64,000 nt of DNA, taken from contig NZ_FXAJ01000001.1 in NCBI RefSeq assembly GCF_900177535.1, positions 1,357,958 through 1,421,957 of the forward strand, read 5' to 3'. This document shows, one piece after another, positions 7,952 through 15,993 of this stretch. The DNA comes from Priestia filamentosa (GTDB lineage: Bacteria; Bacillota; Bacilli; Bacillales; Bacillaceae_H). Positions within the stretch are counted from its first letter, which is position 1, and the number at the start of each line of letters is the position of its first letter. The translations under genes were made by a program, and so were the position numbers. The notes beneath the pieces were generated by a model. That model saw only the letters and a program-made list of their open reading frames with translations, did no database searches and was not told where the DNA came from.

Positions 7952-9730
7952 ATGGTAGAAACAAAAAGCATTCCAGAAAGCGAGAAATGGAAAAAAGAAC
8001 ACATTTTTTCTTCTGAAGAAGCATGGAAAAGGAGCTATGAAGAAGTTTCCACTCGTATTGATGATATCAAACACTATCAAGGAAATATTACAAATGCAAA
8101 AGAACTTTTAACATACTTAACAAAGGGAGAAGAAATCTCTCAAAAATATAGCAAGCTTTATGTTTATGCAATGCTTTCTCATGATGAAGATACAAGAGTT
8201 GCCGAGTCACAAGCAAGGCTTTCAAAAGTGCAGCAGCTTGGCGTAAAACTAAGCAGCGCCACTTCTTTTTTTACACCTTTTCTTCTAAGCTTAGATGAGC
8301 AAACACTTTCTACTTATATTAAGCAAGAAGAAGGACTTCAATATTTTGAAGAAGATTTATTTGATACGTATCGATATAAAGAACACGTATTATCTGCAGA
8401 GCAAGAAGCGCTTCTTTCCGAAATGGGGGAGGCACTGCAAGCTCCTCGCAATACGTATGGGATGATTAATAATGCAGACATTACGTTCGGATATATTACA
8501 AATGATCAAGGAGAGAAAGAGCGCTTAACACGCGGGAAATATGCATTATTAAGCAAAAGTTCCGATCGAGAAAAAAGAAAAGAAGCGTATAAAGCTTATT
8601 ATGAACCATATATAGGTCTTCATAATACAATTGGTTCAACACTTTCAGCTGCGGTGAAAAATAACGTCAAATTGACTAAGTTAAGAAACTATCCATCTGC
8701 TTTAGAAAAAGCGCTCTTTGGCGACAAAGTACCAAAAGAAGTATATGAGACGCTCATTCAAGCGGCACATAAAGGAAAAGAAGCCTTGCATGCTTACACA
8801 AAAGAGCGGAAAAAGATTTTGAACGTAAACGAGCTTCGCCCGTATGATTTAGGGGTTCCACTTGTAGAAGGAGTAAAGTACGATATCTCATATGACGAAG
8901 CATACGAAATGATGTTAAAAGCGTTAAGTCCGCTTGGAGAAGACTATGTAAGTCAATTAAAAGAAATGAAGGCTGCAGGTGTTATTGACGTTCATGAAAC
9001 ACCAGGGAAACGTTCTGGAGCTTACAATATTGGAGTATATGGAGTGCATCCTTACGTTCTTCTAAACCATCGCAATGACTTAGATAGTTTGTTTACCTTA
9101 ACGCATGAAATGGGTCATGCTATGCACAGCTATTATTCAAATAAACATCAGCCACATATAACAGCAGGATATTCTATTTTTGTAGCGGAAGTAGCTTCAA
9201 CGGTGAATGAAGTTTTGCTTATGCACCACCTTATTGATCATGAAAAAGATGATAAAAAGCGACGTTACTTACTTCACCATTTTATTGATCAGTTTAAAGG
9301 AACATTTTTTACTCAAGTTATGTTTGCTGAATTTGAGAAAATCGTGCACGAGAAAGCGGAAAAAGAAGAACCTCTTAATGCTTCAGCTTTTAATGAAGTA
9401 TATGAAGAGCTTTTTGGAAGCTACCACGGAGAAAGTTTGGAGCTTGGAGATGAAGTGAAATACGGATGGAGCCGTATTCCTCACTTTTACCGTCCATTCT
9501 ATGTTTACAAGTATGCAACAGGCTACGCATCAGCCATTCATATTGCAGACCGTCTTCTTAAAGGCGATGAAGAAACGAAAAACAACTACCTAGAATTTTT
9601 AAAAAGCGGAAGCTCTGATTATCCGCTTAGCTTGCTAAAAAGAACAGGCGTTGATTTAGAAGAGGGAGAGCCAATTCGCAATGCGCTAAATGTATTTAGC
9701 GGGCTTGTAAAAGAGTTCTCAAAAGAATAA
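7952..9730 (+). CDS. pepF: Oligoendopeptidase F
   Basis: A cytoplasmic zinc metallopeptidase of family M3B that cleaves short peptides. The 592-residue protein carries the zinc motif H385-E-M-G-H389 followed by AMHSYYS, with the downstream Glu ligand region around AEVASTVNE. An N-terminal helical domain (about 20-200) precedes the catalytic domain, as usual for the family (about 600 residues). B. subtilis homologues are YjbG and PepF. The start ATG has AAGGAGAG upstream. It forms a single-gene unit with a strong terminator. Confidence 0.92.
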   Translation: MVETKSIPESEKWKKEHIFSSEEAWKRSYEEVSTRIDDIKHYQGNITNAKELLTYLTKGEEISQKYSKLYVYAMLSHDEDTRVAESQARLSKVQQLGVKLSSATSFFTPFLLSLDEQTLSTYIKQEEGLQYFEEDLFDTYRYKEHVLSAEQEALLSEMGEALQAPRNTYGMINNADITFGYITNDQGEKERLTRGKYALLSKSSDREKRKEAYKAYYEPYIGLHNTIGSTLSAAVKNNVKLTKLRNYPSALEKALFGDKVPKEVYETLIQAAHKGKEALHAYTKERKKILNVNELRPYDLGVPLVEGVKYDISYDEAYEMMLKALSPLGEDYVSQLKEMKAAGVIDVHETPGKRSGAYNIGVYGVHPYVLLNHRNDLDSLFTLTHEMGHAMHSYYSNKHQPHITAGYSIFVAEVASTVNEVLLMHHLIDHEKDDKKRRYLLHHFIDQFKGTFFTQVMFAEFEKIVHEKAEKEEPLNASAFNEVYEELFGSYHGESLELGDEVKYGWSRIPHFYRPFYVYKYATGYASAIHIADRLLKGDEETKNNYLEFLKSGSSDYPLSLLKRTGVDLEEGEPIRNALNVFSGLVKEFSKE

Positions 9731-9764
9731 AAAAAACAGAGGTCTGTAGACCTCTGTTTTTTTT
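9731..9764 (+). terminator. Rho-independent terminator after pepF
   Basis: AAACAGAGGTC pairs with GACCTCTGTTT and is followed by a T-run. Confidence 0.92.
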
Positions 9765-9821
9765 GAGCGAAGAATTAGTGATGAAGAAAAAGCGGAGGTT
9801 GTAGGGGATAGAAGGTATAGC

Positions 9822-9852
9822 AGAAAGAGAGGACTATATTTCCTCTCTTTCT
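9822..9852. repeat. Perfect 12-bp inverted repeat
   Basis: AGAAAGAGAGGA at 9822-9833 is mirrored by TCCTCTCTTTCT at 9841-9852. It lies downstream of the Rok-like gene on the minus strand and may be its terminator, although a long U-run is missing. Confidence 0.5.
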
Positions 9853-9913
9853 TTCATGAGCAAAAGAGACGGTGTTTATACGTGTTTGTTATGTAAGATA
9901 TGTATACGAGCTA

Positions 9914-10312
9914 CTACCAAGTGCTTTTTTCAGATTTATAGCCGTAGCACCCACGTCGAATCCGCATAATATTTGGATCAATTTCTTGCAACTTTTTATA
10001 AAAGTAAGCAAATTGTGAAATTTTATATCCTGTTTCTTGTTCAACATGTGCCGTAATTTCTTTAGCTAAAAATACTTTTTCAGGGTTGTTCTTTAATAGT
10101 TGCGTAGCCTCGTAATAAGCCTCCATTTTTTTATGAGAGGTTCTGTTAATGGTTACGTGTGAAGGCACAAAATGGCGGCCTTCAATGTAGTCTAAATCTT
10201 TTAGTCTCTTTTTTAATGCGTTTCGCTCTTCTTGAATTTCTTCCAACACATTTTGCTCATACTGGTTTAGCTTTTCAAGTTTTTTTAACAATATAGTCCT
10301 TTCGCGAGTCAT
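9914..10312 (-). CDS. Rok-like winged-helix DNA-binding protein
   Basis: A 132-residue protein with an N-terminal coiled coil (about 1-45) and a C-terminal winged-helix-like region (about 75-125, ending IMRIRRGCYGYK), the layout of B. subtilis Rok, an AT-rich-DNA-binding xenogeneic silencer and competence repressor. It is shorter than Rok (191 residues) because the disordered linker is nearly absent, more like the small sRok-type proteins. The chosen ATG follows CGGAGGGA; an in-frame ATG eight codons earlier overlaps that site and is less likely. Assignment rests on fold pattern and the RG(C/Q)Y-type end, so the function is inferred. Confidence 0.6.
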   Translation of the reverse strand: MTRERTILLKKLEKLNQYEQNVLEEIQEERNALKKRLKDLDYIEGRHFVPSHVTINRTSHKKMEAYYEATQLLKNNPEKVFLAKEITAHVEQETGYKISQFAYFYKKLQEIDPNIMRIRRGCYGYKSEKSTW

Positions 10313-10427
10313 GTTAAAATCCCTCCGTTTCATCATTGTAACATTTATGAGAAAAATTGTGTATAAAATAAATGTATTTTATGTACAATTTCATAACAGA
10401 GAGTTCGAAGGGGAGTCTTCTTATATA

Positions 10428-10474
10428 AAAAAGCAAGAATGCTCTCTTTTTATGAGAAAGCATTCTTGCTTTTA
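10428..10474 (-). terminator. Terminator of the madL-madM operon
   Basis: AAAAGCAAGAATGCT pairs with AGCATTCTTGCTTTT. Read on the minus strand it ends in U-rich sequence just past madM; it may also work on the plus strand. Confidence 0.8.
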
Positions 10475-10495
10475 TGGAGTATTATCAACAAAAAG

Positions 10496-11254
10496 TTAAA
10501 AAGTAAGTTGAATAATAAAGTACAAAAGAGATGGACACAATAAGCAGCCTAGTCCTGTATAAAATGTAGCGGTCATTGCTCCATAAGGAACAAGTTTTGG
10601 ATCTGTTGCTGCAAGCCCTGCTGCTGTACCGCTTGTTGTTCCCATAAGTCCACCAAAAATCATCGCAGAACGAGGGTTATTAAGGCCAATAAATTTAGCT
10701 GCAAATGGAGTGAAAACCATTGTTAGCATAGATTTTATAAGCCCTGCTGCAATGCTGAGTGTAATAACTTCAGAGCTTGCTCCAAGTGCTGATCCTGTTA
10801 CAGGACCAACGATATAAGTAGCTGTTCCAGCGCCAATTGTTGTAATGTCTACAGGGCTTGAGTAGCCAAATGAAAGAGCAACAATGACACCAATAAAGAA
10901 GGAAAGGAAAATGCCAATAAATAAAGAAATGAACCCAATAACACCCGCGCTTTTAACTTGATTAAAATTCACACCAAAAGCTGTTGAAATAATAGCAAGA
11001 TCGCGCAGCATGCCACCACCCATTATACCAATCCCAGCAAAAATACTTATATCAGCAAGTCCTTTTTCTCCTCCTGTTACAGTTCCTCCATAATAAGCAA
11101 GAAGGAGACCAATCATAATGGCGATAGCAGAGCCATGAAGTTTTCCGCGTGTGAGCTTTGTGGATATGAAGTAAGATAAGTACATTGTAAGGCCAATGAG
11201 GGCGAAAGCTGTGACAAGGTTGTTTTCAATTAATACATTTTTAATACTTTCCAT
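10496..11254 (-). CDS. madM: Malonate transporter subunit MadM
   Basis: A 252-residue integral membrane protein with about eight hydrophobic segments and Gly-rich loops (GAGTATYIVGPVTGSALGAS, GGLMGTTSGTAAG), matching MadM, the large subunit of the two-component MadL/MadM malonate importer. It lies 31 bases after madL in the same direction, so the two are cotranscribed. No malonate decarboxylase genes are nearby, so how malonate is used is not shown. AAGGAG precedes the ATG. Confidence 0.85.
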   Translation of the reverse strand: MESIKNVLIENNLVTAFALIGLTMYLSYFISTKLTRGKLHGSAIAIMIGLLLAYYGGTVTGGEKGLADISIFAGIGIMGGGMLRDLAIISTAFGVNFNQVKSAGVIGFISLFIGIFLSFFIGVIVALSFGYSSPVDITTIGAGTATYIVGPVTGSALGASSEVITLSIAAGLIKSMLTMVFTPFAAKFIGLNNPRSAMIFGGLMGTTSGTAAGLAATDPKLVPYGAMTATFYTGLGCLLCPSLLYFIIQLTF

Positions 11255-11285
11255 CTATAATTCAGCTCCTTATCTTAGAACTTTC

Positions 11286-11663
11286 TCACTTGGAAGCGCT
11301 TTCTTTTTTGGGTTTATTATTTTTGCTTAGGATTGGAACGGCGGCAAAACTAATCAAAACAGCGAGCACTCCTGCTAAAACAGCCAGCGGACCTCCTTTA
11401 ATAGCTGCTACAACATTTTGCTGAGCTGCCATTGCTACCACAATAGGAATATAGATAGCACTCCAAAATGCGATTCCATCTTGAGAGGGCTTTTTCAGCC
11501 TTCCGTTTTTTGATAGTAAGTTAACTGCAACAATTAAAATTATCATAGAAAGCCCGACTCCACCAATGTTAGAATCAATTCCGATAAGCGTTCCAATAAG
11601 CTCTCCGGCTGAAACACCGATAAGCATACTAATTGCAAGAATGGCAACGCCGTAAATGACCAT
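11286..11663 (-). CDS. madL: Malonate transporter subunit MadL
   Basis: A small membrane protein of 125 residues with four hydrophobic helices, the partner of MadM. The ATG at 11661-11663 is chosen because AAGGGGGAG lies just before it; the same frame is open 20 codons further upstream without a better site. A cre-like sequence sits about 25 bases upstream, so carbon catabolite repression by CcpA is likely. Confidence 0.82.
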   Translation of the reverse strand: MVIYGVAILAISMLIGVSAGELIGTLIGIDSNIGGVGLSMIILIVAVNLLSKNGRLKKPSQDGIAFWSAIYIPIVVAMAAQQNVVAAIKGGPLAVLAGVLAVLISFAAVPILSKNNKPKKESASK

Positions 11664-11686
11664 TTTTCTCCCCCTTGTTATCGATA

Positions 11687-11700
11687 TGAAAGCGCTTTTA
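11687..11700 (-). promoter_or_regulatory. cre-like site before madL
   Basis: TGAAAGCGCTTTTA matches the cre consensus except for one base in the last CA. It lies between the presumed promoter and the madL start, a position typical of CcpA roadblock repression. Confidence 0.6.
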
Positions 11701-12139
11701 AATAGTTTGGCAAAAGAAGCCACTTCTCAATTTCTGATAGGACATGTAAGAGAAAACACATAACTATAAATTAACTGAAAATTAAGTTAATTTCAAGAGG
11801 ATTGAGAAAAATATTTTGATTATATTGTGAAAAAAGGATGTTCTAGGAGAAGACAAGATATCTTTTATTATGAGAGATTTAGAACATGAAAGGGTTCTAA
11901 AAAGCCTTGCTTAATTATGTAACATCTTCTTTATTTATGTAAAGAAGAATGTTATCATGTTAAAAACCTGCCATAATGGGACAGGTTCTTAACATTGATA
12001 ATCATTCTTCAAACTATCTTCACCCATACTTATTCTATACGTTACAGCTTTAAAATGTGCGTTGTTTTTAGAATAATAGAAATTAATTTTACAAAGGAGG
12101 CTTATTTTTTGTACATTTATTAATGTAGGGGAGTGTACT
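11701..12139. other. Divergent intergenic region rich in inverted repeats
   Basis: Between divergent madL and the MFS gene there is no convincing coding frame. Several inverted repeats are visible: TTAACT...AGTTAA (11770-11790), AGAAC...GTTCT (about 11880-11897), TAACATCTTCTTTA against TAAAGAAGAATGTTA (about 11920-11955) and AACCTG...CAGGTT (about 11966-11987). TGATAATCATTCTT at 11996-12009 resembles a Fur/PerR-type box but departs from the consensus at several bases. These are probably promoters and operators for both sides. Confidence 0.45.
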
Positions 12140-13360
12140 ATGAAAAACAGTTATATGAATGCAGCTTTTGGAATGTATGTGAACTACTTTTTACTTGGAA
12201 TGGTTAACATTATGTTAGCTTCCAATATGACTTTTCTAACGCGTCAGCTTAATACAGATGGCGCAGGAATTAGTTATATTATCTCAGCTATTGGAATAGG
12301 AAAGCTTTTATCTTATTGGATATCAGGTATTTTATCTGATAAATTTGGAAGAAAACCGCTTATTATTACATCGAGCTTATTAATGGCTGTCTTTTTAGTT
12401 GCGATTCCACTTTCGCCTACATATCAAATAGCTTTTATATTTGCTATTTTAGCAGGGATTGCAAATTCTGCTATGGATGCAGGGACGTATCCTGCTCTTA
12501 TTGAAGTATTTCCAAAATCTCCTGGTTCAGCAAGCGTTCTTGTAAAAGCCTTTATTTCAATTGGAGCAGCTCTTCTTCCATATATGATTGCTTTTTTTGC
12601 TAATCGAGATCTTTTTTACGGATACGTATTTTTCATTCCAGCTCTCATTTATTTCGTTAATATGCTCTTTTTATTTTTTGTTCCGTTTCCAAATCATCAT
12701 AAAATGGTTGTGGAAGGGAAGAGGAGTTCTAACGGAGAAGAAGTGTTTAAAGAAGAACCGAATATGTGGAAAGAGGGAGCAGCTCTTGTGGTGATTGGGT
12801 TTACATCAACAGCTCTTTTCACAGTTGCTCAAATTTGGTTGCCAACTTTTGGACAAGATGTGCTTGGAATGCAAGATACAGCATCTGTTAAACTTCTAAG
12901 TTACTATAGCATCGGAGCTCTCATTTCAGTCCTTATTCTTGCTTTTCTTTTAAAAAATATAGTAAAACCTGTTCGTGTTTTACTAGTTTATCCACTTATT
13001 ACGTTAGCAGCGGTTGTCACTCTTTTAACTGTGCATATTGTTCCTGTCGTTATCATAGCTTCTTTCTTTTTAGGTTTCTCAACTGCTGGTGTTTTTCAGC
13101 TCACAATTACAGTAATGACGCAGTTTTTCTATAAGAACAAAGGAACTGTTACAGGTATTGTTGCAACAGCTGCGGGCTTAGCATCTATTCTTTTACCTCT
13201 TGCAACAGGCAAAATGTCGCAAACTGGCCATATCTCCATTATCTTTATATTTGATGCTTGCCTTTCTGTTGTAGGTATTTTTGCTGCAGCTCTTGTAAAC
13301 TATCGCTATAATAAAGTTATGCCTAACTTACCAGCTAAAAAAGAAAAGACGCCTGCATAA
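12140..13360 (+). CDS. MFS transporter
   Basis: A 406-residue major facilitator protein with twelve predicted helices. The loop 2-3 signature is present as GILSDKFGRKPL (about residues 63-74), followed by the usual central basic loop (about 190-215). The substrate is unknown. It is divergent from the malonate transporter and could belong to organic-acid metabolism or, if the nearby Fur-like box is real, to metal metabolism. A GGGGAG site lies before the ATG and a terminator directly after the stop. Confidence 0.8.
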   Translation: MKNSYMNAAFGMYVNYFLLGMVNIMLASNMTFLTRQLNTDGAGISYIISAIGIGKLLSYWISGILSDKFGRKPLIITSSLLMAVFLVAIPLSPTYQIAFIFAILAGIANSAMDAGTYPALIEVFPKSPGSASVLVKAFISIGAALLPYMIAFFANRDLFYGYVFFIPALIYFVNMLFLFFVPFPNHHKMVVEGKRSSNGEEVFKEEPNMWKEGAALVVIGFTSTALFTVAQIWLPTFGQDVLGMQDTASVKLLSYYSIGALISVLILAFLLKNIVKPVRVLLVYPLITLAAVVTLLTVHIVPVVIIASFFLGFSTAGVFQLTITVMTQFFYKNKGTVTGIVATAAGLASILLPLATGKMSQTGHISIIFIFDACLSVVGIFAAALVNYRYNKVMPNLPAKKEKTPA

Positions 13361-13382
13361 ACCTGCTTTATGCAGGTTTTTT
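13359..13382 (+). terminator. Rho-independent terminator
   Basis: AAACCTGC pairs with GCAGGTTT followed by a T-run, overlapping the stop of the MFS gene. Confidence 0.88.
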
Positions 13383-13427
13383 GTGTTGTTTTCTGTGATA
13401 AGATAGAAAAAAAGAGAAGAGAGGGAT

Positions 13428-14237
13428 ATGATGGGAAAAGGATTAGAAGGGAAGAAAATTGTAATCACAGGATCTAGAAAAACAGAAGAAATGAGCACTA
13501 TTATTGAAAAACAAGGAGGGATTCCTCTTGTTCGATCTCTTCAAGGTACCGTTTTTTTAGCAGAAGAAAGTATAGAAAAGCCACTGCGTACCGTTATAGA
13601 AGAAGGAGCAGATTGGTTTCTTTTCACAACGGGTATGGGAACGGAAACGCTTGTTGGAATGGCGGAGAAATTAGGAATGAAAGAAGAGTTTCTAAATAGA
13701 GTGAAAGAAGCAAAGGTTGGAACAAGAGGGTATAAAACATTTTCAGCGTTAAAAAAATTACATATTAAAGTAAATGCTGTTGATGAAGATGGCACAACTG
13801 CAGGGCTTATTCGTGCTCTAGAAGGATATAGCTTTAAGGGGGAAAAAGTAGTTGTACAGCTTCACGGCGAAAAAGCGCCTCGCCTTATCCAGTCACTGGA
13901 ATCACAGGGAGCTACTGTCCTCGAACTTCTTCCATATGAACATACAGCACCTGAGAAAAGCGTTGTTGAAATGCTTTGTAGAGAGATTATCGAAGGTAAA
14001 ATTGATGCAATATGTTTTACAACAGCAATCCAAGTTCGTGCTCTTTTTGATGTTGCAAAAGAAATAGGAATGAATGATAGGTTAAGAGAGTGTTTTGGCA
14101 AAGAGATAGTTGCTGGAGCAGTTGGGAAAATTACCGCTGAAGCCTGTCGAGAAGAGGGAATTCGTAATATTGTTGTACCTGAAAAAGAAAGAATGGGCGC
14201 TCTCATTATCGAACTTGGCGAACACTACAAAAAATAA
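13428..14237 (+). CDS. Uroporphyrinogen-III synthase family protein
   Basis: A 269-residue protein of the HemD fold: two alternating alpha/beta domains, beginning GKKIVITGSRKTEE and with the typical WFLFTTGMGTETL segment (about 62-74). HemD closes hydroxymethylbilane to uroporphyrinogen III. The gene is outside any haem cluster, so it is more likely a HemD-like paralogue than the main tetrapyrrole enzyme. The family shows little sequence conservation, so activity cannot be judged. Two tandem ATGs follow GAGAGGG. A terminator separates it from the convergent lysozyme-like gene. Confidence 0.72.
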   Translation: MMGKGLEGKKIVITGSRKTEEMSTIIEKQGGIPLVRSLQGTVFLAEESIEKPLRTVIEEGADWFLFTTGMGTETLVGMAEKLGMKEEFLNRVKEAKVGTRGYKTFSALKKLHIKVNAVDEDGTTAGLIRALEGYSFKGEKVVVQLHGEKAPRLIQSLESQGATVLELLPYEHTAPEKSVVEMLCREIIEGKIDAICFTTAIQVRALFDVAKEIGMNDRLRECFGKEIVAGAVGKITAEACREEGIRNIVVPEKERMGALIIELGEHYKK

Positions 14238-14270
14238 AAAAAGGTGGCATCTTAGGATGTCACCTTTTTA
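14236..14270. terminator. Bidirectional terminator
   Basis: AAAAGGTGgCATC pairs with GATGtCACCTTTT, with A- and T-runs on the two sides, between convergent genes. Confidence 0.88.
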
Positions 14271-14918
14271 GCTTTGATTAGCATCTGCTGTTGCAGAATT
14301 CCCAATCCATTCTTTTACTGTTAAAGTTCGTTCATTTACTTTTTCAGAATACGTGTAGTCTCCATAGCAGTAAGGATAGCGAAAGTTGTTTTTGTCGCCT
14401 CCGCATTTATACACGTCAGGATTTTTTTCTACTTGAATTTTAGAGAACTCTTTAGCAAGCTCTTCTGTGTGTTTTTGCCCGTTTAATGCTACATAGTCAA
14501 TATATCCTGGTCCCATATTGTAGCTTTGAATAACTGTGTCCAAATCAACGCCTTTTTTCTGTGCATAGCTGTACATGTCATAAAAATGGGCAACCCCTTG
14601 TTCAATGCTTTGTTCGGGTTCTTTAATTTCGTTGCGAGAAAGACCGTTTGACTCTGAAGACTGCATTGGGTCATTCCCACGCCCATTCGACTCCTGATAC
14701 ATAATTCCGAGTAGAAGAGGTGTGTAGTCTTTTAAACCGTACTTTTCTAGTTCACTTTCAACAAGAGGCTGATATTCCGTTAGTCGCTTTTCAACAAGTT
14801 TTGACATTAATTTATCTGTACCGCCATCGCGCGTTACTAGAAAAACAAGCGCAATTAAAAAAATAATGCCGAAGCTTAAGAGAAACCCTAAGCAACCTAA
14901 ACAGCCTTTTTTCTTCAT
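14268..14918 (-). CDS. Lysozyme-like cell-wall hydrolase, membrane-anchored
   Basis: The 216-residue protein starts with a positive stretch and one hydrophobic helix (about 9-30) and continues into a lysozyme-like domain: LLGIMYQESNGRG holds the likely catalytic Glu, and SYNMGPGYIDYV matches the substrate-groove motif of the family seen in the N-terminal muramidase domain of CwlT. It probably acts outside the membrane on peptidoglycan. The ATG is chosen for its AGGTGG spacing; an in-frame GTG four codons upstream is less likely. No conjugation genes are nearby, so a housekeeping wall role is more likely. Confidence 0.78.
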   Translation of the reverse strand: MKKKGCLGCLGFLLSFGIIFLIALVFLVTRDGGTDKLMSKLVEKRLTEYQPLVESELEKYGLKDYTPLLLGIMYQESNGRGNDPMQSSESNGLSRNEIKEPEQSIEQGVAHFYDMYSYAQKKGVDLDTVIQSYNMGPGYIDYVALNGQKHTEELAKEFSKIQVEKNPDVYKCGGDKNNFRYPYCYGDYTYSEKVNERTLTVKEWIGNSATADANQS

Positions 14919-15144
14919 TCCCTTTTCCACCTTTAAACTTTTCTCTCTCTATTTCTATTATAAAGAGTTTCAAAGATTTTAAAAACAAAAACATCCAAAA
15001 ATAGATTACAATTTTATTACTTTGTCGAATGAATGGTGAAAAATTTGTCATATTCTCTTTCTTTGCAAGAAATAGTATAGTTCTTTTTCATTTCTTCTTT
15101 TGTTATAGTAGAGAAAGAATGTTATCTAAAGGAGAATACACGAA

Positions 15145-15762
15145 ATGGCAAAGAAAAAGTATTACGTTGTTTGGGCGGGAAGAAAGAAAGGCATCTATAC
15201 AACGTGGGACGAATGTAAAGCACAAGTTCATGGCTTTCAAGGAGCAAGGTATAAATCATTTCCAACGATAGAGGAAGCCGAGTCTGCGTTTAAAGCTGGA
15301 GGAGGATTACCTGCAAAAAATGCACCTAAACGTGCATCTAAATCTACCTCATCTTCTTATATAGAAGAAAGCATATGTGTTGATGCTGCTTGTAGTGGAA
15401 ACCCTGGGGTTATGGAGTATCAAGGAGTAGATACAAAAACGGAGGAGAGAATCTTCCATTATGGACCTGTTAAAAATGGAACAAACAATATTGGAGAGTT
15501 TTTAGCTATTGTTCATGCGCTCTCGCTTTTTCAAAAGGAAGGAAAAAGTACGCCAATTTATACAGACTCTATTACAGCTCTTGCCTGGGTTAGAAATAAG
15601 AAAGTGAATACGAACTTGCCACGAAGTGAAGAAACACAGCATATATGGGATCGTATTGACAAGAGCATTGAATGGCTGAATCACCACTCTTATGAAAATC
15701 CAATCATGAAATGGGAAACTAAAAAGTGGGGCGAAATTAAAGCGGATTTTGGTCGGAAATAA
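15145..15762 (+). CDS. Ribonuclease H (type 1) with N-terminal hybrid-binding domain
   Basis: It cleaves RNA in RNA/DNA hybrids. The N-terminal hybrid-binding (viroplasmin-like) domain fills about residues 4-50 (YYVVWAGRKKGIYTTWDEC), followed by a linker and the RNase H domain with all four acidic catalytic residues: D80, E118, D141 and D201. At 205 residues it matches the Bacillus halodurans RNase H1 type. AAAGGAG precedes the ATG and a terminator follows. Its physiological share alongside RNase HII/HIII cannot be read from this locus. Confidence 0.88.
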   Translation: MAKKKYYVVWAGRKKGIYTTWDECKAQVHGFQGARYKSFPTIEEAESAFKAGGGLPAKNAPKRASKSTSSSYIEESICVDAACSGNPGVMEYQGVDTKTEERIFHYGPVKNGTNNIGEFLAIVHALSLFQKEGKSTPIYTDSITALAWVRNKKVNTNLPRSEETQHIWDRIDKSIEWLNHHSYENPIMKWETKKWGEIKADFGRK

Positions 15763-15794
15763 AGGAGTCTATGGAATTTTCCATAGGCTTTTTA
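15763..15794 (+). terminator. Rho-independent terminator
   Basis: AGTCTATGGAA pairs with TTCCATAGGCT (one wobble) and ends in a T-run after the RNase H gene. Confidence 0.82.
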
Positions 15795-15993
15795 GCATAA
15801 CAAGAATGCATAGAACTTAAGAACTAAAAGATGCGAAAGCTTAATTTGGGCTTATTTTGAATTTTTATGATACAATTACTCATTGTATGGCAAAAAATTA
15901 GTAGCAGGTATTAATGTTTAGTTATATAATAAAGTTACATTAAATGAAAATGAGAACTGAATCCAAGAGAACGTGGATGAAGGAGGAAGAGAA

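Noticed and set aside
10311..10499. 62-codon plus-strand frame between the Rok-like gene and madM
   Set aside because: It runs through a terminator hairpin, overlaps the promoter region of the Rok-like gene and has no ribosome site.
11996..12010. Fur or PerR box before the MFS gene
   Set aside because: Only one half matches well (TGATAAT); several mismatches in the other half leave it unproven, so it is mentioned only within the gap entry.
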